The notes under the pieces: generated by a model
Seen by the model: only the letters and a program-made list of their open reading frames with translations
Database searches by the model: none
Told to the model about the DNA's origin: nothing
Assembly (NCBI GenBank): GCA_001749745.1
Contig: JWTM01000325.1
Location: forward strand, 1 to 40,270
Reading direction: 5' to 3'
Source: Candidatus Marispirochaeta associata
GTDB taxonomy: Bacteria > Spirochaetota > Spirochaetia > JC444 > Marispirochaetaceae
Length of the DNA stretch: 40,270 nt
Program-made: the position numbers and the translations under genes
Part shown: in pieces, positions 15,597 to 24,050 of the stretch
Layout of the letters: every line of letters starts with the position of its first letter
How positions within the stretch are numbered: the first letter of the stretch is position 1

Positions 15597-16364
15597 CTAC
15601 GGAAGTAGAGCGCTTACCTCGCGTCGGTTATAACGCAGGACGTCCTCGATGCTGCGGGTTTGATCCTTGCCGGGAAAGTTGATCCACTCCGCACGGACCG
15701 CTTCCGGCAGCAGCTCGGGCAGGGGGGCGCCGATATCGCTATGCCAGTTATCTATAATCAGGACTGCTCCGCTCTCGGAGAGGCGTTTGAGCTGCGCCGC
15801 CTCCAGCGGGGCGGGGCCGAAGACGTCGACGATGTTGAGTCCCAGGGCTTCGGCCATCGGTCGCATGTGGAAGTGGACTATCACCGGGAGCGCGCTATAC
15901 GGGGCAAGCTCCTCGCGCCATTCCCGGAAGAACTGATCCAGGCGGGCAAGGTTCTCCTCGGCGATCTCCCGGTCTCCCCGGACGGCGGCGATAGCCTTGA
16001 CCGATTCGGCGATTACCGCCGGGGTGTTGACGGTTTTTATCTGCACGAGCCGGACGTCGGCGGCCGTCGAGGCCTTCAGGCGCTCGAGCATGACCTCGTA
16101 GCCGGCGTAAATTATCACTTCTGCCCGGCTGATGGCGGCGATCTCTCCGGGCGAGAGGGTGTGCTCCGGCGGGTGCTGCAGCTCATAGGGGGCCAGGACG
16201 GTATAATCCTCTATTCCCGCGAGCTCGGCAAAGGCGCCGGTCCAGGCGGTGGTGGCGATAACCTCCGCCGGTTTGGCCTCCTCGGCGCCTTCGGCGAAGA
16301 TGAATACGGGTGCAGTTAGAATAAGCAGGGAAAGAACAAACAGAGATATGAATCTGAAGGACAC
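15597..16364 (-). CDS. znuA: Metal (Zn/Mn-type) ABC transporter substrate-binding protein
   Basis: A 255-residue cluster A-I metal-binding protein exported by a signal peptide (MSFRFISLFVLSLLILTAPVFIFA). Metal ligands expected for the family are seen as His in HPPEHTLSPGEIAAI (equivalent to the 'PHxYEPxP' His) and His in VIVHFHMRPMAEALGLNIV; a third candidate is in IIDNWHSD. There is no long His-rich loop, and the protein is shorter than E. coli ZnuA, so zinc versus manganese cannot be decided. The GTG start at 16364 shares one base with the znuB stop (TAGTG) and follows AGGAG. It is the last gene of the operon. Confidence 0.8.
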   Translation of the reverse strand: MSFRFISLFVLSLLILTAPVFIFAEGAEEAKPAEVIATTAWTGAFAELAGIEDYTVLAPYELQHPPEHTLSPGEIAAISRAEVIIYAGYEVMLERLKASTAADVRLVQIKTVNTPAVIAESVKAIAAVRGDREIAEENLARLDQFFREWREELAPYSALPVIVHFHMRPMAEALGLNIVDVFGPAPLEAAQLKRLSESGAVLIIDNWHSDIGAPLPELLPEAVRAEWINFPGKDQTRSIEDVLRYNRREVSALLP

Positions 16365-17170
16365 TATTTTCTCCTAAGTCGTTTTGCTCCCACGAGCATC
16401 ACAAAGATGAGTGCTGAAGTCAAGGTTACCCCGGCGGAAACGGGAATATCCAGAGCCAGGGATAGGGTAAATCCGATCAGCGAGGCGCTGAGTCCGAAGA
16501 GGGATGAAAGGAGGAACATCGCGGCGGTGCTGCCGGCGACGAGCAGGGCCGAGACGGCCGGGAGCAGTATCAGGGAGTCCAATAGGAGCGCCCCGACCAG
16601 CCGCATTGCCAGGGCTATGGTCAGCCCGGTACTCAAGAGGATCAAACGGCGATACCGCTCCGCGTGAATCCCGGCGCTGGCGGCTACCTCCGGATGGAAG
16701 AGCACCGCCGTCAACGGGCGGCGGGCGACGAGAATCCCTAAGACGATGGCGAGCGCCAGGAGAGTATGAATCAGGAGCTCGCCGGAGGTAACGGCGTAGA
16801 TATTGCCCCAGAGGATGGCCAGCGCATCCTTGGCCGGCACCCCCGCCTTGTAGATCACGATTACCGCCAGGGCGACGCTCAGTACCATGAAGAAAGTTAC
16901 CACGTAGCCGGTGGAGAGCTCGGTCCGCCTGGTGAGCATAATCAGGCACAGGATAAGTATCAGGTTGACGGCGATGCCGCCTATTAATGGGGCGATGCCG
17001 AGGGCCAGGGCTAGGGCCCCGCCGAGTAAGGCCCCGTGCATCAGCATAAAGCGCATGGTAATCAGGTTCATTCGCACCACGAAGACGCCGATCAGGGGGA
17101 AGGCGATTCCCGCCATGAAGAGGGCCGCCAAGCCGCGCTGGATCGGCGGCAGGGCCAGATACTCCAGCAT
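16364..17170 (-). CDS. znuB: Metal ABC transporter permease (ABC-3 family)
   Basis: A 268-residue integral membrane protein with eight to nine hydrophobic segments, as in ZnuB/MntB. The family pattern is clear: MRFMLMHGALLGGALALALG near residue 40, the segment FHPEVAASAGIHAERYRRLIL that contacts the ATPase, and MRLVGALLLDSLILLPAVSALL. The ATG at 17170 overlaps the znuC stop (TGATG). It forms the translocation channel for divalent metal. Confidence 0.88.
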   Translation of the reverse strand: MLEYLALPPIQRGLAALFMAGIAFPLIGVFVVRMNLITMRFMLMHGALLGGALALALGIAPLIGGIAVNLILILCLIMLTRRTELSTGYVVTFFMVLSVALAVIVIYKAGVPAKDALAILWGNIYAVTSGELLIHTLLALAIVLGILVARRPLTAVLFHPEVAASAGIHAERYRRLILLSTGLTIALAMRLVGALLLDSLILLPAVSALLVAGSTAAMFLLSSLFGLSASLIGFTLSLALDIPVSAGVTLTSALIFVMLVGAKRLRRK

Positions 17171-17823
17171 CAGGAGACCTCCTCGAGGCGGCTGACTCCC
17201 GGAGCACGTAGCAGACGCAGCCGCCGCCAGTTCTCCAGGGAGAGGTCGACGGTGTTGTGGCTGATCATCAGAACCGCCGCTCCGTGGACCTCGCTGGTGG
17301 CCTCGAGCAGGGGGTAGAAGCGGCGCCGGGTTTCTGCGTCCAGGCCGCTGTTGGGTTCGTCCAGAATCAAGAGTCGCGGGGCCTGGGCCAGGCAGCGGGC
17401 CAGGGAGACCCGCTGTTTTTCGCCGCCCGAGAGGGTCGCATAGGAGCGCCCCGCGAGTCCGCTGCAGTCCAGGGCCTCCAGGAGCTGGGCGGTTTTTGCC
17501 GCCCGCTCCCGCCGGGAGAGCCGGGGACGGTGGAGCCCGATTCCCACCACCTCCTCCACCGAGATGGGCAGATCGCTTAAGATAGAGGATTGGGGCAGAT
17601 AGGCGATGTGCCCTGAGCTGAGCCTCTCCTCCAGTACCACCCGTCCGCTCTGGGGCTGGATAAAGCCCAACGCGGTTTTTATCAGCGTGGTTTTACCGAC
17701 GCCGTTCTCCCCCTCCAACAGGATCCGTTCCCCGGGGTAGATCGCGAGGCTGAGATCGGTCAAGACGGCCGTTCCTCCCAGGGTAACGGATACCCGGTCG
17801 AGTTCGACCACGGGAGGCATCAT
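17170..17823 (-). CDS. znuC: Metal ABC transporter ATP-binding protein
   Basis: A 217-residue ATPase with Walker A GENGVGKTTLI, signature LSGGEKQRVSLARCL, Walker B LLILDEPNSGLD and switch His in MISHNT. The Q-loop region (IAYLPQSSILSDLPISVEEVVGIGL) is like that of ZnuC/MntA-type ATPases. The ATGATG start at 17823 overlaps the DUF1893 gene by four bases. It powers the ZnuB channel for metal import. Confidence 0.88.
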   Translation of the reverse strand: MMPPVVELDRVSVTLGGTAVLTDLSLAIYPGERILLEGENGVGKTTLIKTALGFIQPQSGRVVLEERLSSGHIAYLPQSSILSDLPISVEEVVGIGLHRPRLSRRERAAKTAQLLEALDCSGLAGRSYATLSGGEKQRVSLARCLAQAPRLLILDEPNSGLDAETRRRFYPLLEATSEVHGAAVLMISHNTVDLSLENWRRLRLLRAPGVSRLEEVS

Positions 17824-18203
17824 GCGCGGCCGGCCCGCCGCAGGAGTTCGGTGTAGACCGTATCGGGATCATCCTCTTCGGCGAAGAGCTCCTCGGTGCG
17901 GCACTCGATCCGGGGCACCCGGCGGCCGTAGTCGTAGCTGCTGCCGCTGTTCTCGAGATAGGCGATAGCCAGGTCGCTCATCAATTCTCCGTAGACCCTG
18001 GTGATTCCCATGCGGGTAATCAGGATCGCCGCCGCTTTTCCGATAATCCGGTCTCGGAGTTCAAGCTGCGCAGGATCAGTCCCGTTGTGAGCAAGAAATT
18101 CCTCCAGTTCAAAGAGGGGGTGGAGCCAGCGGCCCTCGTTACTGAAGAGACAGTCCCCTTCCAGGAAGACTTGCAGGGACGGGGTGCGTTGTTCGGTGTT
18201 CAT
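17820..18203 (-). CDS. DUF1893 domain protein
   Basis: A small cytoplasmic protein of 127 residues from the ATG at 18203. It matches the DUF1893 pattern: LQVFLEGDCLFSNEGRWLHPL, then DRIIGKAAAILITRMGITRVYGELMSDLAIAYLENSG and a short YGRRVPRIECR strand. Members are related in fold to cytidine-deaminase-like proteins, but no zinc-binding HAE/CxxC motif is visible here, so no activity is claimed. A TTG at 18242 overlapping the folE stop (TTGA) is an alternative start that would add 13 residues; neither has a strong ribosome-binding site. It is embedded in the folE-znu operon, which links it to pterin or metal physiology. Confidence 0.75.
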   Translation of the reverse strand: MNTEQRTPSLQVFLEGDCLFSNEGRWLHPLFELEEFLAHNGTDPAQLELRDRIIGKAAAILITRMGITRVYGELMSDLAIAYLENSGSSYDYGRRVPRIECRTEELFAEEDDPDTVYTELLRRAGRA

Positions 18204-18238
18204 CGTAGGCTTGATCCTATCAGTTCGGAGGATGAGCT

Positions 18239-18805
18239 TCAATCGATACGCTTGGCCAGAAGCTGCAGGAACTCCAAGCGGGTGGCTTCGTCGTCGTGGA
18301 AGCTCCCGAGAACGGTCGAGGTGGTCATTACGGAGTTCTGTTTCTCCACGCCGCGCATCATCATGCAGAGGTGCTTGGCCTCCATCACGACGCCGACGCC
18401 TTCCGCCTCGGTCTCGTCCTTGACCGCCCGGGCGATCTGGCTGGTAATCCGTTCCTGAATCTGTAACCTTCTTGCATAAACATCGGCGATCCGGGCCAGT
18501 TTGCTGACCCCCAAGACCTTATCCGTAGCGATGTAACCGATATGCACCTTCCCGAAGAAGGGGAGCATATGGTGTTCACAGAGGCTGTAAACCTCTATGT
18601 CCCGCACGATAATCATATTGTTGGTTTCGGATTCGAAGATCGCGCCGTTGATCTCCTCTTTAATATCCCGGCGGTAGCCGGAGGTCAGGTACTCCCAGGC
18701 CTTCGCCGTCCGTTCCGGGGTAGATTTCAGGCCCTCCCGGTCGGGGTCCTCGCCGATTTCTATCAAGAGTTCACGAATCAGGGCTTCCACACGCTGCTTG
18801 TTCAT
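18239..18805 (-). CDS. folE: GTP cyclohydrolase I, type 1 (FolE)
   Basis: Converts GTP to 7,8-dihydroneopterin triphosphate, the first step of folate and pterin synthesis. The 188-residue protein carries the zinc ligands Cys76 and His79 (in [18 protein letters not shown]) and Cys147 (KHLCMMMRG), plus the substrate-binding stretch [23 protein letters not shown]. All catalytic features of the zinc-dependent enzyme are intact. It is the first gene of the operon, with its own promoter in the end of the pteridine reductase gene. Co-transcription of a zinc-requiring FolE with a metal importer is unusual, since many genomes place the alternative FolE2 under zinc control instead. Confidence 0.95.
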   Translation of the reverse strand: MNKQRVEALIRELLIEIGEDPDREGLKSTPERTAKAWEYLTSGYRRDIKEEINGAIFESETNNMIIVRDIEVYSLCEHHMLPFFGKVHIGYIATDKVLGVSKLARIADVYARRLQIQERITSQIARAVKDETEAEGVGVVMEAKHLCMMMRGVEKQNSVMTTSTVLGSFHDDEATRLEFLQLLAKRID

Positions 18806-18829
18806 CTATTATTCCTTACGGGGATTGTA

Positions 18830-18858
18830 ACTCTATCGCTTTCGGTTCGCTCCATCAA
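18830..18858 (-). promoter_or_regulatory. Sigma70 promoter of the folE-znu operon
   Basis: Minus strand: -35 TTGATG (18853-18858), 17-base spacer, -10 TAGAGT (18830-18835), expected start near 18823 and an ~18-base leader with AAGGA. No Zur- or Fur-like palindrome was recognised around it. Confidence 0.5.
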
Positions 18859-18868
18859 TAGGAGACGC

Positions 18869-19642
18869 TCAGCTTCCGTACATGCTGCCCCGCATGCGCC
18901 GTCCGCCGTCCACATAGAGAATCTGACCGGTGACGAAGGAGGCGGTCGCCAGGTAGAGCAGGGCGTCGCTGATATCCTCAGGGCTTCCGATGCGCTCCAG
19001 GGGGTTCGTCTTCCGGTATCGCTCCAGATACTCGCTGCTCTGGCCCGGGGGAGGCAGGATCAATCCCGGGGCGATGGCGTTGACCCGAACGGCGGGAGCG
19101 AAGGCGAGGCTCATCATGCGGGTCAGCGTAAAGAGTGCCCGTTTACTCAGATGATAGGCGGCGTGGGACGGGTCGGCGTCGACGATGCGCGTATCGAGAA
19201 GATTGACGATCGCGCCCAGCTTCTCCCCGGGAATCGGATCTTCTTCCCGTTGAAACCGGGGCTGGGCGGCAAAACGACGGCTCAGGATGAGCGGCGCCCA
19301 GGCGTGTATCCGCATGTTGGTCTCAAGGGCGTCCCAACTCAGATCCTCCAGGCTGGATCGGGGAAAGACCGAAGCCGAGTTAATCAGCAGATCCACCCCG
19401 CCGGTAAGTTCGACGGCCGTATCGAATAACTTTGCAGCCTCCTCCTCCCGGCTTAGGTCCGCCTGCAGGGTTCGGACCTTCACCCCCAGGGCGGAGATCT
19501 CCCGGGCCAGCTCCTCGGCTTCTTTCTCGGAGCTGCGGTAGTGAATGAGTAGATTGCAGCCGGCTTGGCCCAAGGCCCTGACGCAGGCGGCGCCGATCCG
19601 TTTTGCCCCTCCGGTAACGAGGGCGGTCTTTCCCTTTAGCAT
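18869..19642 (-). CDS. folM: Pteridine reductase-type SDR (FolM/PTR1-like)
   Basis: A 257-residue short-chain dehydrogenase. The cofactor motif is TGGAKRIG (residues 10-17), the TGx3RxG form that marks the pteridine reductase group rather than the usual TGxxxGIG. The catalytic residues are Asp150 (NLLDTR), Tyr163 and Lys167 (YHLSK); Asp 13 residues before Tyr and four before Lys reproduces the Asp/Tyr/Lys arrangement of PTR1, where Asp replaces the usual Ser. The enzyme would use NADPH to reduce dihydropterin or dihydrofolate to the tetrahydro form. It lies directly upstream of folE on the same strand, which supports a pterin role. The gene symbol is a best match, not proven. Confidence 0.8.
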   Translation of the reverse strand: MLKGKTALVTGGAKRIGAACVRALGQAGCNLLIHYRSSEKEAEELAREISALGVKVRTLQADLSREEEAAKLFDTAVELTGGVDLLINSASVFPRSSLEDLSWDALETNMRIHAWAPLILSRRFAAQPRFQREEDPIPGEKLGAIVNLLDTRIVDADPSHAAYHLSKRALFTLTRMMSLAFAPAVRVNAIAPGLILPPPGQSSEYLERYRKTNPLERIGSPEDISDALLYLATASFVTGQILYVDGGRRMRGSMYGS

Positions 19643-19650
19643 CTCCCCAC

Positions 19651-19679
19651 AGTGTAGCCTGATTTCGGTCCCCGTCCAA
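19651..19679 (-). promoter_or_regulatory. Sigma70 promoter of the pteridine reductase gene, leaderless layout
   Basis: Minus strand: -35 TTGGAC (19674-19679), 17-base spacer, -10 TACACT (19651-19656), then eight bases to the ATG at 19642. The only GGGGAG sequence touches the ATG directly, too close to work as a ribosome-binding site. Confidence 0.55.
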
Positions 19680-19731
19680 GCATTGCTTTCGCAATAGGGA
19701 TTAGGTAAGTTGATTCGAGAAGGATGGGAAC

Positions 19732-21648
19732 ATGAGCAGCATCATGGAGGCTCGCGAAGAGTACCGCGAGGCGCTACGTAAAGGACGCAGCAGTTATTAT
19801 CAATCTGTTTTCCAGGGGAAACCGGGAATTCTCCCCACTCTCCAGGGGGTCATGGAGCATGCGCCCCTGACCTCGGAGATCAAGGTCGGTCTGGAAGAGG
19901 TCCCCTTACGCAAGATTATCGGAACCGAGGCCTACTCCCGGGCCCGGGCCTTCTCCCGGGATTTCATGCCTCTCTTAAAGTCCCGTTCTGAATTCGGCGA
20001 GAAGTGGAGTCAGCTCTTTCTGCATCATCTAAACGAGGGGATCTCGGAGCCGGTGGTACTCAAGGAGTATCTCAACTGGTACTGGGTCGTGGAGGGCAAT
20101 AAGCGGGTAAGTGTTCTCAAGTATCTGGGGGCGGCCAAGATCGAAGCCGCTGTTACCCGGCTCTTGCCCCCCAAGGATATGGATGATCCGGTCGTCGGTG
20201 TCTACTACCGCTTTCTGATGTTCAAGGAGAAGACCCGTATAGGCGATATCTGGATCCGTTATCCCGACGGCTATGAGCGGCTTCTTTCCATTCTGAAAGA
20301 GAACTATCGGCCTACAGGCGGACGCAAACAGGGCTATCGAAGCTTCAGAACCTCGATCTATCTCCCCTTTCGGGAGGTTTTTAAAGAGGAGGGCGGGGAT
20401 GCGCTCCCTCTGACCACGGGAGAAGCCTTCCTCCGCTTCTGCGAGATCGTCGGTTTTCCCGAGGATCCGCACGATCAAGCGACGCGTGAACAACTGGCCG
20501 CGGTAATCAAGGAGCTTTCGGTCACCAGCGGCGATGTGGCCGTCGGGACCGAGACGATCACCGCCTCGGAGCCCTCCATTATGGGCAGCCTGGGGAATCT
20601 GATTCTCCCGTCTCCGCTGAAACGGATCGCCTTCGTGCACTACGAGACAGCGGCGATCTCCGAGTGGACCAGACTGCATGAAGAGGGACGTATGGCGGTG
20701 GCCCTGCAGTTTCCCGATCGGATCGAGACTAAGGCCTTTTCGGTCTCCGAGCCCGAGGGCGATATAGAGAGCGGCTTGAGAAAGGCGGCCGAGTATGCGG
20801 ACGTGGTCATCGTTACCGCGGCAATCCTCTACCCCGCCGCCCGCAAGACGGCCATCTCCTTTCCCGATGTACGCTTTCTGGTCGCCAGTCGTCATCAGAG
20901 CGGCCCCTTCGTACGCACCTTTTCGCCCAGGGCGCATGAGGTCCTCTATCTGGCCGGGGTCGCCGCCGGAGCTCTATCGGAGACCGATCTAATCGGCTAC
21001 GTGGACAACAACTACTCTAACTATGCCCATGCGACCATCAACGCCTTTACCCTGGGGGTGCGCGCCTCCCGTCCCCAGGCCCGGGTTCGGGTGACCTGGT
21101 CCTACCGCTGGGATGAACCGCTCTACGCCGCCAACTGTGCGACCTTCCTCGAGTACCAGGGGGCCGGGCTGATCTTTCAGAACACTCTGCCCAGACCCGA
21201 GGATAATTCCGGACGTTACGGGCTCTACGCGCCGCGGAAGGATGACGAAACGGTTATTCATTACGCCGACCTCTCCTACGACTGGCGGGAATTCTATGTA
21301 ACCCTGGTCGAGAATATCCTGAATCGGGGCGGGAAGGAGTACGGCTTCGGCGCGGAGGAGAAGAACCGCTTTATGACCTACTGGGGCGGAATCCGCAACG
21401 GCATCGTCAAGTTGCGCCTCAATCGAGCGGAGATTCCGCCCGAGACGGTACGGCTAATCGACGGTCTGCGTACCCTGATGGAGTTGGGCGAGTTCAACCC
21501 CTTCACCGGCCCGGTCTCGGATAACCAGGGCAAGCTGCGCATTCCGGCGGAGCATACCCCCGGTTTCGAGGAGATCATCGGTATGGACTGGTTGGTAAAC
21601 GGCATCGACGGTCCGGTGCTGCAGGCGGACAAGATTCTTACCCAATAA
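19732..21648 (+). CDS. Cytoplasmic ParB-like / BMP (periplasmic-binding-like) fusion protein
   Basis: A 638-residue protein without a signal peptide or membrane segment. Residues ~60-150 resemble the ParB/Srx-like fold, with the hallmark VVEGNKRVSVLKYLG (compare DGNHRVxA in ParB-type domains). Residues ~300-600 resemble BMP-family (PnrA-like) periplasmic binding proteins: KRIAFVHYETAAISEWTRLHEEG, DVRFLVASRH, RAHEVLYLAGVAAGALS, IGYVDNNYSNYAHATINAFTLGVRA. BMP proteins normally bind nucleosides or related compounds outside the membrane, so a cytoplasmic version fused to a ParB-like domain is more likely a ligand-sensing regulator or enzyme. The ATG at 19732 has AAGGA eight bases upstream. It is convergent with the phn-type operon and shares its terminator. 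Confidence 0.75.
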   Translation: MSSIMEAREEYREALRKGRSSYYQSVFQGKPGILPTLQGVMEHAPLTSEIKVGLEEVPLRKIIGTEAYSRARAFSRDFMPLLKSRSEFGEKWSQLFLHHLNEGISEPVVLKEYLNWYWVVEGNKRVSVLKYLGAAKIEAAVTRLLPPKDMDDPVVGVYYRFLMFKEKTRIGDIWIRYPDGYERLLSILKENYRPTGGRKQGYRSFRTSIYLPFREVFKEEGGDALPLTTGEAFLRFCEIVGFPEDPHDQATREQLAAVIKELSVTSGDVAVGTETITASEPSIMGSLGNLILPSPLKRIAFVHYETAAISEWTRLHEEGRMAVALQFPDRIETKAFSVSEPEGDIESGLRKAAEYADVVIVTAAILYPAARKTAISFPDVRFLVASRHQSGPFVRTFSPRAHEVLYLAGVAAGALSETDLIGYVDNNYSNYAHATINAFTLGVRASRPQARVRVTWSYRWDEPLYAANCATFLEYQGAGLIFQNTLPRPEDNSGRYGLYAPRKDDETVIHYADLSYDWREFYVTLVENILNRGGKEYGFGAEEKNRFMTYWGGIRNGIVKLRLNRAEIPPETVRLIDGLRTLMELGEFNPFTGPVSDNQGKLRIPAEHTPGFEEIIGMDWLVNGIDGPVLQADKILTQ

Positions 21649-21675
21649 AAAGCGGACTCCTGATGAGGAGCCCGC
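21646..21675 (-). terminator. Terminator of the phnDCE-type operon (shared, bidirectional hairpin)
   Basis: GCGG-A-CTCCT, loop GATG, AGGAG-C-CCGC forms a stem with one mismatch at 21652-21675. On the minus strand it is followed by TTTTTATTG, a good T-run. On the plus strand only CTT follows, so it works best for the permease gene. Confidence 0.75.
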
Positions 21676-21698
21676 TTAAGGATTCAATCCAGTAGAAA

Positions 21699-23225
21699 CT
21701 ACATGAGCCGGTTCCGGATCTCGGCGCTGACGTAGTCGAGTATCGCCACGGTGATGGCGATAAACCAGACCGCGATACCCGCCGAACGGTAGTCCAGCAA
21801 GCGTATGTACTGAACCAGCAGGAAGCCGATACCGCCGCCGCCGACCAGACCGATAACCGTCGACATGCGCACGTTGATATCCCAGCGGTAGATAGAGAAG
21901 GAGATAAAGGGAGAGATCATCTGCGGAATGACGCCGAAGAGGATCACCTGCAGTCGGGTGGCGCCGGTGGCTTCGATCGCTTCGATTGGCCCGGGATCGA
22001 TCCCCTCGATCGCCTCGGAGTAGAGTTTACCCAAAGCGGCGATAGAGTGCAGGGTAAGGGCGACGATTCCCGCGAAGGGACCGAGGCCTACCCACACGAC
22101 GGCGATCAGGGCCCAGATCAGCGGCTCGATGGAACGAATAATATTCAGGATCGTCCGGGTCAGATAGTAGAACCCGATCGTCACCTTAGAGGCGGACATG
22201 ATGTTCCGGGCCGCCAGGAAGCTGATCGGAATCGCCAGCACGATGCCGAAGGCGGTGGCCATCATCCCCATGAAGATCGTCTCCAGCATGCGGGCGATCG
22301 TCAATCGCAGCGCCTCGCTCGCCTTGGGCGGTCCGGTCCGAAAGACCTGCCGCGCCTCGACGGTATGTTCATAGGCGTCGCCCTCGGCGCTGGGGGGGAC
22401 CAGCTGATAGGGCATGGTCATCTCGATCTCGAAGCCCCCGTTCTCGTCGGTTTCGATGATCAGGTACTCCCCGGCCTCCCGGGGACGGTAGTTATTCCCC
22501 AGGGGATCGGTCCACCAAATCTCGGTCTGGGTATTGGGTTCGAAGTTGCGGCCCGTCAACTTGATTCTGGTACCGGCCACGAGCTGGTTGTTCTCATCCC
22601 GGGTCGACATGCGGCCGATATTGGGTTCGCTCATGATGAAGGGTTCCTCTTCCCTCATCTGCGGTTGGGGAGGAGCTTCCGCCTCCGTTCCCTCTTGGAC
22701 CGCGACGATGGTCGCTTCGGCCACCAGGTTATCGGTGTCGTAGGTGACCGCCGCCTCCCAGGGCCACATGACCCGCGACAGGGGCGGCAGGGCTTCGGGA
22801 GCCTCTTTTACCAGGCGCACCGGATCGATCTCGGCGATCTGCCAGCCCTGAATGAAGAAACCCAGCAGGACGAAGAGGAAGATTCCAGTAAATCGTTTGC
22901 GCCGGTCCCTGGCCAGTAACCAGGCATCAACGGCCGAAACGAGCCAGATAGCCGCCAGCGCAAGCAGGACGGTGATGACGAAAAACGGACGTCGTTCGAC
23001 GGCCCGTTCGAATGCGACCCAGCCGGTTCCCGCCCGGCGTCCCAACTCGGCGACTCGCCAGTTGAGGATCCCCGCCATCGAGATAAACGCGGCAAAGATC
23101 AACACCCCCCGCTGCCAGAATCGGGCGGCAACCTGTCCCAGCCCGGGGATCAGCAGGGATAGCACGGCTGCCGCCGGCGGCGGAACCAAGCTACGGGGTA
23201 TCTTCTGTGGTGCGGTGGTGCTCAT
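21699..23225 (-). CDS. phnE: PhnE-type ABC permease with extra N-terminal domains
   Basis: A 508-residue protein, about twice the usual ~260 residues of PhnE. The C-terminal ~210 residues are a standard phosphonate-type permease (LRLTIARMLETIFMGMMATAFGIVLAIPISFLAARN, the EAA-like loop IEAIEATGATRLQVILFGVIPQM, and VIGLVGGGGIGFLL). The first ~130 residues form an additional membrane region beginning with an LSLLIPGLGQ motif (TM2/IPGLGQ type). Residues ~175-275 are a soluble insert with beta-rich sequence (VAGTRIKLTGRNFEPNTQTE, EYLIIETDENGGFEIEMTMP) resembling IPT/TIG- or carboxypeptidase-regulatory-like folds. The ATG at 23225 overlaps the phnC stop by four bases. No frame break is visible, so the fusion looks real. 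Confidence 0.85.
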   Translation of the reverse strand: MSTTAPQKIPRSLVPPPAAAVLSLLIPGLGQVAARFWQRGVLIFAAFISMAGILNWRVAELGRRAGTGWVAFERAVERRPFFVITVLLALAAIWLVSAVDAWLLARDRRKRFTGIFLFVLLGFFIQGWQIAEIDPVRLVKEAPEALPPLSRVMWPWEAAVTYDTDNLVAEATIVAVQEGTEAEAPPQPQMREEEPFIMSEPNIGRMSTRDENNQLVAGTRIKLTGRNFEPNTQTEIWWTDPLGNNYRPREAGEYLIIETDENGGFEIEMTMPYQLVPPSAEGDAYEHTVEARQVFRTGPPKASEALRLTIARMLETIFMGMMATAFGIVLAIPISFLAARNIMSASKVTIGFYYLTRTILNIIRSIEPLIWALIAVVWVGLGPFAGIVALTLHSIAALGKLYSEAIEGIDPGPIEAIEATGATRLQVILFGVIPQMISPFISFSIYRWDINVRMSTVIGLVGGGGIGFLLVQYIRLLDYRSAGIAVWFIAITVAILDYVSAEIRNRLM

Positions 23226-24022
23226 GCCCGGCCTCCTTCAATCCCTTGAGTCGATGGGCCGGCGCTGACCCGCTCGGCCTCCTCGCCGTAGATCTCTTTA
23301 AACTCTTCGTCGGTCATGCGGCGAATGTCCTCGCCGGTTCCGCGATAGACGACCTCTCCGTCCCGGAGTCCGATAACGCGGGTCGCATAGCGCTGAACCA
23401 GATCGAGATAGTGAAGGCTGCAGACGACGGTAATGCCGTCCTCCTTGTTGAGCCGTTCCAGATAGCCCAGGATGGTATGGGCCAGGACCGGGTCGAGACT
23501 GGCCACCGGTTCGTCGGCCAGGATGATCCGCGGTTCCTGCATCAGCGCCCGGGCAATGCCTACTCGCTGTTGCTGCCCCCCGGAGAGTTCGCTGGCCCGT
23601 TTGTAGGTCTGGGTGGTCAATCCTACCCGTTCCAGGGCCTTATGAGCCTTGGCCACATCCCCTTTGGGAAAGCGGTAGAAGAAGCTGGAGGATTCGTTTA
23701 CATAGCCGAGGCGGCCTGAAAGGACGTTGTTGAGTACGCTCAGACGCTTCACCAGGTTGAAGTGCTGAAAGACCATGCCTATCTTGCGGCGAATAGGCCG
23801 CAGCTCCTTGGTCGAAAGGGCGGCGATGTCGGTTCCGTCCCAGAGGATTTCACCCCCTGAGGGATTTATCAGACGGTTGGTACAGCGTAAGAGGGTGGAT
23901 TTTCCCGAACCGGAGAGGCCGATGATGACGAGAAACTCGCCGTCTTCTACCTCGAAGCTAACGTTCTTTAGCGCTTCGGTCCCGTCGGGATAGGTTTTGG
24001 ATAGATTCTTGTACTCGAGCAC
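23222..24022 (-). CDS. phnC: PhnC-type ABC transporter ATP-binding protein
   Basis: A 266-residue ATPase with Walker [15 protein letters not shown]-loop [24 protein letters not shown] (a PhnC hallmark), signature [15 protein letters not shown], Walker [14 protein letters not shown] and switch His in VCSLHYLDL. It energises uptake of a phosphonate, phosphite or similar anion. The GTG start at 24022 has AGGAG six bases upstream. It follows phnD across a perfect 26-base palindrome. Confidence 0.92.
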   Translation of the reverse strand: MLEYKNLSKTYPDGTEALKNVSFEVEDGEFLVIIGLSGSGKSTLLRCTNRLINPSGGEILWDGTDIAALSTKELRPIRRKIGMVFQHFNLVKRLSVLNNVLSGRLGYVNESSSFFYRFPKGDVAKAHKALERVGLTTQTYKRASELSGGQQQRVGIARALMQEPRIILADEPVASLDPVLAHTILGYLERLNKEDGITVVCSLHYLDLVQRYATRVIGLRDGEVVYRGTGEDIRRMTDEEFKEIYGEEAERVSAGPSTQGIEGGRA

Positions 24023-24050
24023 GAGTTTCTCCTGTCTCTACATATGAAGA

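Noticed and set aside
18806..18868. Zur or Fur box in front of folE
   Set aside because: No palindrome of the right kind found; only a sigma70 promoter is visible.
20029..20937. Long minus-strand ORF (302 codons) inside the ParB/BMP gene
   Set aside because: Antisense shadow with Arg/Gly-rich, motif-free translation.
22047..22919. Long plus-strand ORF (290 codons) opposite phnE
   Set aside because: Antisense shadow; His/Gly/Asp-rich low-complexity translation without domain signature.
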